Shown here piece by piece: positions 56,195 to 64,000 of a DNA stretch of 64,000 nt. Position 1 is the first letter of the stretch; every line of letters begins with the position of its first letter. The position numbers and the translations under genes were made by a program. The notes beneath the pieces were generated by a model. That model did no database searches. It was not told the origin of the DNA and saw nothing but the letters and a program-made list of their open reading frames with translations. The DNA lies in contig NZ_JAPFQN010000006.1 in assembly GCF_026241165.1 (NCBI RefSeq), positions 372,001 through 436,000 of the forward strand, written 5' to 3'. Source of the DNA: Mangrovivirga halotolerans (GTDB taxonomy: Bacteria > Bacteroidota > Bacteroidia > Cytophagales > Cyclobacteriaceae).

Positions 56195-56232
56195 AATAAC
56201 AAAGGCTGGAATTTCTTCCGGCCTTTGTTATA
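56195..56232. terminator. bidirectional terminator between the M14 and aspartyl protease genes
   Basis: TAACAAAGGC (56197-56206) pairs with GCCTTTGTTA (56221-56230), with GGAA/TTCC continuing inside. It overlaps the stop of the 56228 gene. Confidence 0.85.
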
Positions 56233-57475
56233 ATACCCTTTCTAATTCTATTTTCCTTTTAAATGTTTCTTCTCCGCGTTGGAGTACTATCTTTAGTTTT
56301 TTCCCTTCTTTTCTGCTAAATAACTCTGATACCTCCCAGAGTTCCATATTTTCTACATTTGAGGAGTTAATTTTAAGTATTTTATCACCGGCAACTATAC
56401 CAGCTCTGTCTGCTGGCGAGTCTTTTCTTACATAATGAATGGTTACTTCGTTAAGATGAGGACCATCAGCCATTACCTCTAATCCAGTCATGTTTAATTC
56501 AAACGGATCATTAAAAAACTTATTCTTTCTGAGGTAAAGTTTATTATTCTGATAATCGAATACAACAGTGAAACGGTTTAAAATTCCTCCTCCAATAGTC
56601 CCGTTTCTTTCATCATTTTTGGTAGCTTCCAGGTAAGCATCTCCTTCAGGAAAAGAAGCGATAACCTCGTCCAAACCATATTCTTTCAACCTCATCTCAG
56701 CAATTCTTCCAAGATTTCCATTTATATATCCGCCAAGCCCTCTTCCTATAACTGATTCAATATTTTCTTCGGGAACCTCAATTTTATTATGTGATTCGGT
56801 ACTAAGCATTAAACTATGAGATGCCCCGGTGTCAATCATTAATTTACACTCGACTTTAGTTGAATCATCTACACTTATTGGAGCAAAAATATATGGTTTA
56901 CCTTCAGTTATTTCCATATTGAATTCCTCATAGCTTCTCCTAGGCTTAAAATATTCCGGATCATGTAAAATTATTTCTTCATCATCGTAATCAATTTGTA
57001 CGACAAAATTTTTAAATAACTCATACCCAAGAATACCATGAACATCGATTCCGATATTATTTTTTAGTTTTAAATAATCATTTTCCAGAACAAGTAACGC
57101 CTGACTGTGGCCCTTCACGCCAGGTAGAGCAAGTGTATTGTTACTCGCTACAAAAGCCGATATAACATGAGTTCCAGAAGCGTCAGAAATAAATACCTGA
57201 CGGTCGTATTCCATCTCAATTAAATCACAAATGGTTTTCTCTGTTAAAATCGCATTCCTGACACCGGTATCGAGTATAAATTTTAGAGGTATTGTTTCGT
57301 TTAATAGAACAGGTACAATAATGAGGTTGTTGTATTTTTCGAAAGGGATAGTAATTCTCTTTACATCTGAAGTTAATTCAAAGCCGATTTTAGTAATTTG
57401 ACTTTTAACATCAAACACTGATACGGTAAAAATGATAACTATGATTAGGATAATATTTTGTAAAGGTTTTTTCAT
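56228..57475 (-). CDS. exported aspartyl protease (retropepsin-like) with PDZ domain
   Basis: 415 residues, signal peptide (1-26). Two clan AA aspartate motifs, LDTGVRNAI (about residue 68-76) and IDTGASHSL (about 211-219), show that both lobes are in one chain as in the PDZ-containing Bacteroidota aspartyl proteases. The PDZ domain is about 335-405 (VRKDSPADRAGIVAGDKILKIN). Likely periplasmic processing; substrate unknown. Confidence 0.88.
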   Translation of the reverse strand: MKKPLQNIILIIVIIFTVSVFDVKSQITKIGFELTSDVKRITIPFEKYNNLIIVPVLLNETIPLKFILDTGVRNAILTEKTICDLIEMEYDRQVFISDASGTHVISAFVASNNTLALPGVKGHSQALLVLENDYLKLKNNIGIDVHGILGYELFKNFVVQIDYDDEEIILHDPEYFKPRRSYEEFNMEITEGKPYIFAPISVDDSTKVECKLMIDTGASHSLMLSTESHNKIEVPEENIESVIGRGLGGYINGNLGRIAEMRLKEYGLDEVIASFPEGDAYLEATKNDERNGTIGGGILNRFTVVFDYQNNKLYLRKNKFFNDPFELNMTGLEVMADGPHLNEVTIHYVRKDSPADRAGIVAGDKILKINSSNVENMELWEVSELFSRKEGKKLKIVLQRGEETFKRKIELERVL

Positions 57476-57596
57476 TATAACTCCCTAGGGACTATTATAA
57501 TAACGAAAATTTTTGACAATGGATTTACATACCGAATCAAAATCCACTAATCAAGCCATTAAGCAATCCGGGGATTAAAAAATCACCCAATTGGGG

Positions 57597-58031
57597 TTAT
57601 TTTCTGTAATATGATTTGTACGAGGGTTTTCTTGCGTAAAACATTAACCACATAGCAGGAAAAAGAGCCAGGTCGATTAGTTTAATTCCTGTAGAGTACA
57701 TTACCCTGTCTATTATACAAGAACTATTTTTTCCAAAAACTATATGTCTGTGTTTCCATCTTTTAAGGGGAAAAGGTAGTTTTTTACCTTTATCAATAAA
57801 GTAAAACCCTTTGGTAGAACTTGCAGAATGTGTGTTATAGCTGATCCATTCCTGTTTAAAAATCAGGAAATTGAGTTTAAGATGTGTAATGCCTCCCTTT
57901 TTTATACCATCAAATCTCAAAACTGACAATTTTGGGAAAGGGGGACTAAGGTGATTAAAAAGATTCTTGTTGAATCCTGATTCCACCTCTTTTATCGGCT
58001 TATTTATTTTTGTTTTAATAGTAATTTCCAC
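57597..58031 (-). CDS. SRPBCC-like ligand-binding protein
   Basis: 144 residues. Begins with an EITIKTKINKPIKEVE strand-helix typical for START/SRPBCC cavities, and continues with a beta-sheet-rich middle. Only the fold-like pattern is visible, so the assignment is tentative. Head of no obvious operon; pheA lies 30 bp upstream on the same strand and may be co-transcribed. Confidence 0.6.
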   Translation of the reverse strand: MEITIKTKINKPIKEVESGFNKNLFNHLSPPFPKLSVLRFDGIKKGGITHLKLNFLIFKQEWISYNTHSASSTKGFYFIDKGKKLPFPLKRWKHRHIVFGKNSSCIIDRVMYSTGIKLIDLALFPAMWLMFYARKPSYKSYYRK

Positions 58032-58061
58032 AAAACATAAACCGGCAGGAAATAAAATAGT

Positions 58062-59126
58062 TTAGCAAAGCTTTACGTAAGACCCCAGCCACTTTACATT
58101 TTTTATAAAAGGAGCTAGAGCCTCCTGAATTTTAGCATCCTGAAAATGCCCATCGCATTCAACAAAAAACCAATATTTAAATTTTTTACCTTCTTTTGCA
58201 GGCCTACTTTCAACTTTTGAGAGATTTATGCCTGCTGTATGAAAAGCTTCCAAAAAGCTAGCCAGACTACCAGGAGAGTCAGGAAGTTTGGCCAATAAAC
58301 TAGTCTTATTATTTTGTGCCGGCTGATTGACCATATCTTTAGCAAGAATCCAAAACCTTGTGTGGTTGGCATCAGAGTCTTCTATATTTTCAAAAAGGAT
58401 GGGTAAACCATATTCTTTAGCTGCTATATGAGAACATATTGCTGCTGAATTGGGTTCTTCTTTGGACATTTTGACAGCTGTAGAAGTACTATTTACAGGT
58501 ATAAGTTCTACCTGATCTCCAAAAAGATCCTCTAAAAAATTTCGACATTGTCTGAAAGCAATATCCTTTGAATAAATCTTTTTAATTTCTGATACTTTTT
58601 CCTGTCTGGTGGCAAAGGAAAAGTGAATTGGTAATGGTATTTCTGCAACTATATGGAGATCGTGCCTTCCAATCAGATCGATAGTTTCCTGTACGATTCC
58701 TTCCTGGTTATTTTCAACAGGGACTACCCCAAACCTAGCTCTGCCAGCACTGATAGTCTCAAAAACAGAGGATATGGATTTTATTGACAGATATTCACTA
58801 TTTGCACCAAATCTACTTTCTGCTGCCTGGTGAGTAAAGCTTCCTTCAGGACCCAAAAACGCTACTCTTTCCGGGAGTTCCAGATTTCTGCTGACAGCAA
58901 AAATCTCAAGAAAAATAGCCTCTATTGCTTTTTGTTTTAAAAGACCTTTTGAACGCTTAGTCAATCGATCAATAATGGTTTTTTCTCTTTCCGGTCTGTA
59001 AATTATAGAGTTAGAAGACCGCTTGATTTCCCCAACACTGTTAACAATTTCCATTCGCTCATTAAGCAAATCCAGAATTTGATCATCCAGTTTATCAATT
59101 TTCTTTCTTAAGTCTTCTAATTTCAC
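58062..59126 (-). CDS. pheA: bifunctional chorismate mutase / prephenate dehydratase
   Basis: 354 residues, P-protein with three domains: chorismate mutase AroQ-type (about 1-85, DLRKKIDKLDDQILDLLNERM), prephenate dehydratase (about 88-265, VAFLGPEGSFTHQAA, VPVENNQEG, NHTRFWILAKD) and ACT (about 275-354, LPDSPGSLASFLEAF and KVESRPAK). It makes phenylpyruvate for phenylalanine synthesis and is usually inhibited by phenylalanine through ACT. Confidence 0.96.
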   Translation of the reverse strand: MKLEDLRKKIDKLDDQILDLLNERMEIVNSVGEIKRSSNSIIYRPEREKTIIDRLTKRSKGLLKQKAIEAIFLEIFAVSRNLELPERVAFLGPEGSFTHQAAESRFGANSEYLSIKSISSVFETISAGRARFGVVPVENNQEGIVQETIDLIGRHDLHIVAEIPLPIHFSFATRQEKVSEIKKIYSKDIAFRQCRNFLEDLFGDQVELIPVNSTSTAVKMSKEEPNSAAICSHIAAKEYGLPILFENIEDSDANHTRFWILAKDMVNQPAQNNKTSLLAKLPDSPGSLASFLEAFHTAGINLSKVESRPAKEGKKFKYWFFVECDGHFQDAKIQEALAPFIKNVKWLGSYVKLC

Positions 59127-59179
59127 TTTGTATAGGTTTTATGCTAATCAAACAAATATCGCACAAAAAGCCATAAACA

Positions 59180-59210
59180 AAAAAAGCGGGTAACAATTAC
59201 CCGCTTTAAC
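59180..59210 (-). terminator. terminator after the head-GIN protein gene
   Basis: AAAGCGGGTAA (59183-59193) pairs with TTACCCGCTTT (59197-59207) around CAA; followed by a T run on the minus strand. Confidence 0.85.
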
Positions 59211-59231
59211 TATAACTATTTTGAAGATTTG

Positions 59232-59978
59232 TTAATAATCCTCATCATTATCGTTGTTTTTATTATTTCCTTCACTAATTGAACCCAATCCATTAATATC
59301 TTCCCTGATCTCCTTTGGATTGCAATAATATTGGACTCCACCAATACCGGAGATTTCTGCATCTAATACTTCCCTTACACAAACCTGTGCTCCACCAACA
59401 CCACTGATCTCAAGATCTGCATTGCTTGCGACAAGATTTTTTGCATCGAGGCCCCCGGCTCCACTTAGACTAACGGCTAAAAACTCAGTAAAACCTCTCA
59501 ATTTAATTCCACCTGCTCCTGAAACATCGATCATAGTCTCATCAGTTTCAAGTGTCAGATTGATTGCTCCTGCACCTCCAAGATCCATTTTTAATTTATC
59601 GAGAATCAAGGTTCCTTCATTTTTTAGGTCCACGGCACCAGAAACATTTATTATTTCCAGATCGGGAAAATAAAGATCAATACGAATGTCATCAGCATCA
59701 TATATATTTTCAGTGGTTTCAATCTCAAGTCTTCCGTTAGATTCATCCACTTCAATATAATTCATCAGGTTATCATCAGCTTCTATTACAAGTTTATAGT
59801 CATCTGCCTGGTGAAGATAAACAACAAAGTTGCCTTTAAATTCCACTTCAGAAAATTTAGACAACCCTTCTTCGCGATCAACTTTGTTCCCGGATCCTTT
59901 TACTCCATCGGAATAATCGCAGGAAGTAAGGCACGCAAAAAAGCTTAAAAAGAAAATGTTAAGAAAAATATTTTTCAT
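59232..59978 (-). CDS. head-GIN domain lipoprotein (DUF2807)
   Basis: 248 residues. Lipobox TSC (cysteine at residue 20) then DYSDGVKGSG. The mature domain is a right-handed beta-helix-like repeat with recurring SGAG/GGAG turns (VSGAVDLKNEG, DLGGAGAINL, VSGAGGIKLRG, LSGAGGLDAKN, ISGVGGAQV). A common Bacteroidota exported family without known function. An acidic tail (NNKNNDNDEDY) follows. Confidence 0.9.
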   Translation of the reverse strand: MKNIFLNIFFLSFFACLTSCDYSDGVKGSGNKVDREEGLSKFSEVEFKGNFVVYLHQADDYKLVIEADDNLMNYIEVDESNGRLEIETTENIYDADDIRIDLYFPDLEIINVSGAVDLKNEGTLILDKLKMDLGGAGAINLTLETDETMIDVSGAGGIKLRGFTEFLAVSLSGAGGLDAKNLVASNADLEISGVGGAQVCVREVLDAEISGIGGVQYYCNPKEIREDINGLGSISEGNNKNNDNDEDY

Positions 59979-60095
59979 GATTACTAATTTTGAGGTTAAT
60001 TTAGCAGCACTAAATAAGAATTACATTAAAAACTCGCCATTCGGGGGTTTAAATTGATAAATGGTAAAAAGAGTAGTCTAATGGCACTCGTTTGT

Positions 60096-60126
60096 TTTGT
60101 ATTACGGTAATCCACAATTAATTTTG
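60096..60126 (+). promoter_or_regulatory. promoter of glyA
   Basis: TTTG at 60096-60099, 19 bp spacer, TAATTTTG at 60119-60126: a full match to the Bacteroidota housekeeping promoter. A 19-nt leader would follow to the ATG at 60152. Confidence 0.7.
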
Positions 60127-60151
60127 CAACTGATTTAACAATATCACAATC

Positions 60152-61423
60152 ATGTATAGAGACCAAAAAGTTTTTGACCTTATCGCTCAGGAAAAGAAGC
60201 GTCAGATGGAAGGAATAGAATTGATTGCTTCCGAAAACTTTACATCACCACAAGTAATGGAAGCCATGGGCAGTGTATTAACAAATAAATATGCTGAGGG
60301 ATTACCAGGTAAACGCTATTATGGTGGTTGTGAAGTTGTTGATGAAGTCGAAAATTTAGCTATTCAACGTGCTTGTGAATTGTTCGGAGCAACATGGGCA
60401 AATGTCCAGCCACATTCCGGAGCGCAAGCAAACTCTGCAGTAATGTTGGCATTACTAAACCCTGGTGATAAAATTCTCGGATTTGATTTATCTCATGGAG
60501 GACATTTGACACATGGATCGACTGTTAATTTCAGTGGTAAACTTTATCAGCCATTCTTCTACGGTGTAGATAAAGAAACTGGTTTGATCGATTATGATCA
60601 AATGGAAGAAACAGCACGAAAAGAAAAGCCAAAATTGATAATTTGTGGAGCCTCTGCCTACAGCCGCGACTGGGATTATTCCAGATTCAGATCAGTAGCT
60701 GATGAAATAGGAGCAATCCTTCTGGCTGACATATCACACCCTAGTGGTTTGATCGCCCGCGGATTATTAAATGACCCACTGGAATTCTGTCATATCATAA
60801 CTACTACTACTCATAAAACATTAAGAGGGCCAAGGGGTGGTATGATTTTAATGCGAGAGGATTTTGAAAATCCATTTGGTATTAAAACACCAAAAGGGAC
60901 CACAAAAAAAATGACACAACTTCTTGATGGTGGGGTTTTCCCGGGTACCCAGGGTGGACCTTTAGAGCACGTTATAGCTGCTAAAGCTGTTGCTTACGGA
61001 GAAGCGTTAACTGATGAATATTTCAACTACATCGTTCAGGTTGAAAAAAACGCAAAAGCTATGGCTGATGCTTTTGTTGAAAAAGGATATGATATTATTT
61101 CCGGAGGTACTGATAATCACTTAATGCTAATCGACTTGAGATCTAAAGGCCTCACTGGTAAAGAAGCTGAAAACGGATTAGTTAACGCTGACATTACTAT
61201 AAATAAAAACATGGTTCCGTTTGATGATAAGTCTCCATTTGTAACTTCGGGGATGCGGGTTGGCACAGCGGCTGTAACCACGAGGGGAATGAAAGAAGAC
61301 GATATGAAAAAAATCGTCGGATTCATTGATGAAGTTCTAACAAATGTTGAAGATGAAGAAAAGGTCGGTAAGATCAAAAAAGACATTAATGAATGGATGA
61401 GTGGGTTTGAATTATATGTGTAA
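60152..61423 (+). CDS. glyA: serine hydroxymethyltransferase
   Basis: 423 residues. Interconverts serine and glycine with tetrahydrofolate. The N-terminal [22 protein letters not shown] and the PLP lysine motif [14 protein letters not shown] are present. Works with the glycine cleavage P protein at 9674 and the cyclo-ligase at 18682. Well-formed promoter and terminator on both sides, so it is monocistronic. Confidence 0.98.
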   Translation: MYRDQKVFDLIAQEKKRQMEGIELIASENFTSPQVMEAMGSVLTNKYAEGLPGKRYYGGCEVVDEVENLAIQRACELFGATWANVQPHSGAQANSAVMLALLNPGDKILGFDLSHGGHLTHGSTVNFSGKLYQPFFYGVDKETGLIDYDQMEETARKEKPKLIICGASAYSRDWDYSRFRSVADEIGAILLADISHPSGLIARGLLNDPLEFCHIITTTTHKTLRGPRGGMILMREDFENPFGIKTPKGTTKKMTQLLDGGVFPGTQGGPLEHVIAAKAVAYGEALTDEYFNYIVQVEKNAKAMADAFVEKGYDIISGGTDNHLMLIDLRSKGLTGKEAENGLVNADITINKNMVPFDDKSPFVTSGMRVGTAAVTTRGMKEDDMKKIVGFIDEVLTNVEDEEKVGKIKKDINEWMSGFELYV

Positions 61424-61448
61424 ATTCATCCTTTTAAATAATCTTAAC

Positions 61449-61480
61449 AGCATAGGCTTTCATTAGCCTGTGCTTTTTTT
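61449..61480 (+). terminator. terminator after glyA, overlapping the tatC promoter
   Basis: AGCATAGGC (61449-61457) pairs with GCCTGTGCT (61466-61474), with one T-G pair, then seven T. The -7 box of tatC begins at its last base. Confidence 0.8.
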
Positions 61481-61487
61481 AATTTTG
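61480..61487 (+). promoter_or_regulatory. putative -7 promoter box of tatC-rpiB
   Basis: TAATTTTG followed by C, exact TAnnTTTG match, 19 bp before the GTG start at 61507. Confidence 0.55.
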
Positions 61488-61506
61488 CGCATATAATAAA
61501 ACTATA

Positions 61507-62331
61507 GTGGCACAAGAACAAAATGAAATGACCTTCCTTGAACACCTCGAAGAATTGAGGTGGCATATCATACGGTCTCTGGCTTCCATACTTGTTTTTG
61601 GAATCCTTGCCTTCATTTTTAGTGAGTTTTTATTCGGTGAGGTAATAATGGGGCCTGGTAAATCAGACTTCGTTACTTTCAGGCTATTTTGCAAGCTCGG
61701 ACAAGAATTGAATATACCTGCTTTATGCATCGATGATTTTAAAATCACACTATACAACAGACAAATAGCAGGTCAGTTTATGGCTGATATTAAATACTCC
61801 ATCATGCTTGGCTTTATTTGTGCATTTCCTTATGCCTTTTTTGAGATTTGGAGATTCATAAAACCAGGTCTTCATATGGAGGAAAAAAACGCATCCCGTG
61901 GAGCTGTTTTCTTTGTTACTGCATTATTTTTATTAGGTGTTTGCTTTGGTTATTTTATTATTTCACCTTTTTCGTTCAATTTTCTATACCATTATTCTAT
62001 TACTGCCGAATTTGAGAATGAAATTGATCTGGCCTCATATGTTGGGTTTCTGGCTACCCTGGTTTTAGCCTGTGGTATAACCTTTCAGTTACCTGTTGTC
62101 GTTTACTTTCTTACAAAGGCAGGCATAGTAACTCCTAACTATTTAAAAACATACAGAAGACATGCGTTTATAATCATTCTGTTTTTATCAGCAATGATTA
62201 CACCACCAGATATTTTCACACAGTTATTAGTTAGTTTACCATTGTTCCTGCTGTATGAGATTAGCATTGTAGTATCTAAGAGTTTATATAAAAGAATATC
62301 AAAAGATCTTGTAAAACATGAAGACGAATAA
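61507..62331 (+). CDS. tatC: twin-arginine translocase subunit TatC
   Basis: 274 residues from a GTG start. Six membrane segments with the conserved MTFLEHLEELRWHIIRS N-terminus (FLEHLEELR is the TatC signature) and FWRFIKPGL-like IWRFIKPGL motif. It recognises twin-arginine signal peptides of folded proteins. TatA/TatB are not in the window. Its end overlaps rpiB by 14 bp. Confidence 0.96.
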   Translation: MAQEQNEMTFLEHLEELRWHIIRSLASILVFGILAFIFSEFLFGEVIMGPGKSDFVTFRLFCKLGQELNIPALCIDDFKITLYNRQIAGQFMADIKYSIMLGFICAFPYAFFEIWRFIKPGLHMEEKNASRGAVFFVTALFLLGVCFGYFIISPFSFNFLYHYSITAEFENEIDLASYVGFLATLVLACGITFQLPVVVYFLTKAGIVTPNYLKTYRRHAFIIILFLSAMITPPDIFTQLLVSLPLFLLYEISIVVSKSLYKRISKDLVKHEDE

Positions 62332-62755
62332 ATTATTTATCGGGGGAGACCACGCCGGATTTGAGTTAAAGCAAAAGTTTGTTGATTATCTAAACGATAA
62401 GGGTTTTGAAGTAACTGATCACGGTACTTATTCTGAAGATTCAACTGATTATCCGGATTATGCTCACCCGGTTGCTGACGATGTTGCTAAAAATGATGAT
62501 TCATTAGGTATCCTGATCTGCGGAAGTGGAAATGGAGTTTGCATGACAGCAAATAAGCATAAAGATATCAGAGCAGCTCTATGCTGGAATGAAGAGTTAG
62601 CTGCGCTTGCTCGCCAGCATAATAATGCCAATGTAATTTGTATACCATCGCGGTTTGTAGAAGAAGAAGTTGCTTTTAAAATGTTGAGCACATTCTTAAA
62701 TACAGACTTTGAAGGAGGAAGACACGAACGAAGGGTAGGAAAGATCTCCTGTTAA
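62318..62755 (+). CDS. rpiB: ribose 5-phosphate isomerase B
   Basis: 145 residues. Isomerises ribose-5-P and ribulose-5-P. Signature GGDHAGFELK at 9-18 and catalytic-region ILICGSGNGVCMTANKHKDIRA are present. It starts 14 bp inside tatC, so the two are co-transcribed. Terminator-like inverted repeat follows. Confidence 0.95.
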   Translation: MKTNKLFIGGDHAGFELKQKFVDYLNDKGFEVTDHGTYSEDSTDYPDYAHPVADDVAKNDDSLGILICGSGNGVCMTANKHKDIRAALCWNEELAALARQHNNANVICIPSRFVEEEVAFKMLSTFLNTDFEGGRHERRVGKISC

Positions 62756-62769
62756 AACATCTTTTTTTA

Positions 62770-62817
62770 AATAATGAAATAGTCTTTATTTAAAAAGAAA
62801 AAGGCTATTTCATTATT
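62770..62817. terminator. inverted repeat between rpiB and the DUF6427 gene
   Basis: ATAATGAAATAG and CTATTTCATTAT form a perfect 12-bp inverted repeat (62771-62782 with 62805-62816) across a 22-nt loop; TAA of the minus-strand gene lies inside it. Only AT-rich pairing, so a weaker terminator. Confidence 0.5.
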
Positions 62818-64000
62818 CTACCAAACGATATATCACACCATCACTGGTCTCATATCTGTCTTCTAATAAAGGTAAATATTCTTTTATCTGAGGAATGACA
62901 TTTTCTTTATCAAGAATAACTTCCGGAGGATCCTGAACAAATGAGTTATAAAGATGAACAATTCTGTTATAACGATCAGTATTTTCAAAATACGGCCTGG
63001 ATATCTCCCAATTAAAATATGGTGTCGCTAACCTGGCTTCTCTGTAGTACTGTTTATTATTACCAACAACTAACAATTTTTTACCACTTACCTCGCTAGA
63101 ATATTTATCCTCCTCAGGTAAGAACATAATATTTTCAGTTACATCTACCCCAAATAAAAATGGTCTTTCATAATACATTCCATAATTGACAAAAATTATG
63201 CAACCAAGAAATATAAACCATTGCAATTCTGCCATCCATTTTCGTCTGATAAGTAGAAAATAATGAGAAAGAAAAAACGCAAAAGCAGGAACAAACAATA
63301 ATAAATGATATATTGACCGGTCTTTTGAAACTGCCCAAACCACTAAGCTGATAATAAAAAATATTAACATTACCTGTTGTAATCGCACCTGGTAATTGGT
63401 GTACCTGGAATAGGTAAAGGTTTTAAATACTGATATAAATAAGAAAAATACAGGTATTGCTAATATCAGCCAAAACATTATCCTTGAATATCTTTGAATC
63501 CATTCAAGTGAAAACCAACTGAAAACAAAGTTATCAAGAAAGATCAGTGACGAATCAAGATATAAAAACAAAACAAACACTATGGCAAAAGGTAATGCTA
63601 CGCCATAAAAAAACAGCAGGTATCTTCTGGCAACAGTTCCTGTAAACAAGACCAGGCTGAACAAACAAAAAACAATATAAAGTCCTGACGGCAAATAAGA
63701 CATTGTGGCCATAGACAAGTAAAACCCTGTAATAAGAAAATCTCTGTCTTCGGTCTTTACTTCTATCCTCTTAAAAATATTTTCAGTTGCAAGCAATATA
63801 AATGTCAGGCTGATCAACACAGGAGACATTAAATACATATCAGGAAACAAATTACTGCAAACTGCATATATCATTCCCGGAACATAAGTGTTTTCATTAA
63901 AGGCCTTGTTTCTAAGAGCAATTCTGTTAAATGTAATTGCCTGGAATAAAGTTAGCAGTACTCCACCAACCTGAAGAGGCCATTGAGTTCTTCCAAATAT
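62813..64000 (-). CDS. DUF6427 family membrane protein (5' end cut by window)
   Basis: At least 395 residues: the frame is open from the window edge at 64000 with no stop, and the Met at 63874 is internal. Ten or more hydrophobic segments with short loops, starting IFGRTQWPLQ. It fits DUF6427, a polytopic Bacteroidota membrane protein of unknown function. Convergent with rpiB. Confidence 0.82.
   Translation of the reverse strand: MFGRTQWPLQVGGVLLTLFQAITFNRIALRNKAFNENTYVPGMIYAVCSNLFPDMYLMSPVLISLTFILLATENIFKRIEVKTEDRDFLITGFYLSMATMSYLPSGLYIVFCLFSLVLFTGTVARRYLLFFYGVALPFAIVFVLFLYLDSSLIFLDNFVFSWFSLEWIQRYSRIMFWLILAIPVFFLFISVFKTFTYSRYTNYQVRLQQVMLIFFIISLVVWAVSKDRSIYHLLLFVPAFAFFLSHYFLLIRRKWMAELQWFIFLGCIIFVNYGMYYERPFLFGVDVTENIMFLPEEDKYSSEVSGKKLLVVGNNKQYYREARLATPYFNWEISRPYFENTDRYNRIVHLYNSFVQDPPEVILDKENVIPQIKEYLPLLEDRYETSDGVIYRLVE

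Noticed and set aside
1-64000. Mobile element, prophage or integration site
   Set aside because: No transposase, integrase, terminal inverted repeat or tRNA-flanked duplication was recognised anywhere in the window.

Overview
The window is AT-rich, densely coded chromosomal DNA of a Bacteroidota bacterium, most likely of the order Cytophagales (Marivirga/Fulvivirga/Roseivirga-like). The signs are Bacteroidota-type promoters (-7 box TAnnTTTG, sometimes with a -33 TTTG 19 bp upstream), many exported proteins of families restricted to this phylum (DUF6048, DUF6452, DUF6427, DUF4286, thioredoxin fused to a lipoprotein-like N-domain), a fused E1 alpha/beta 2-oxoacid dehydrogenase, bacillithiol genes and a flexirubin/carotenoid-type lifestyle. 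Genus assignment is inference. I see no insertion sequence, prophage, rRNA operon or CRISPR array.

Layout. 1-2351 (minus): M16 peptidase - ispF - mnmD, an overlapping operon. 2463-9652: E1 alpha/beta fusion, a very basic repeat protein (PR-S/T repeats) overlapping a bacillithiol-linked YtxJ gene, OsmC, an exported protein, lipA, a lipoprotein. 9674-21617: gcvP, M28 peptidase, DUF6048/DUF6452 pair, rimO - bshC - 5-formyl-THF cyclo-ligase, hemB, rocD. 21790-29019: transglutaminase-like protein, three unrecognised envelope genes, lspA-ileS. 29020-29891: no protein gene, but three 112-nt near-identical tRNA-like RNA copies on the minus strand, closed by a double hairpin/terminator. 29892-31105: two hypotheticals. 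31236-35713: a light/B12-sensing CarH/LitR-type regulator, an ECF sigma factor with a four-half-site operator array on its promoter, then crtI-crtB-crtZ. 35710-44428: yidD, fur-like, M23 peptidase, ROK glucokinase, trhO, and a five-gene exporter cluster (DUF3299-like, FtsX/MacB-like permease, ATPase, lipoprotein, outer-membrane protein). 44498-50707: histidine kinase, thioesterase, DJ-1/PfpI lipoprotein, then a photolyase operon (DUF2256 microprotein - cryptochrome DASH - DUF429 - photolyase-related protein without the iron-sulfur cysteines). 50755-64000: SDR protein, thioredoxin-like lipoprotein-type protein, M14 peptidase, aspartyl protease with PDZ, SRPBCC-like protein, pheA, head-GIN protein, glyA, tatC, rpiB, DUF6427 membrane protein (cut by the window end).

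Functional links. GcvP, GlyA and 5-formyl-THF cyclo-ligase all serve one-carbon metabolism, and LipA makes the cofactor of the glycine cleavage system. BshC and YtxJ both belong to bacillithiol metabolism. The CarH-sigma-crt block and the photolyase block are both light-protection modules and may form one regulon, although I could not find the crt operator in front of the photolyase genes. The most unusual content is the triple tRNA-like array upstream of ileS, followed by the basic repeat protein and the operator array of the sigma gene.
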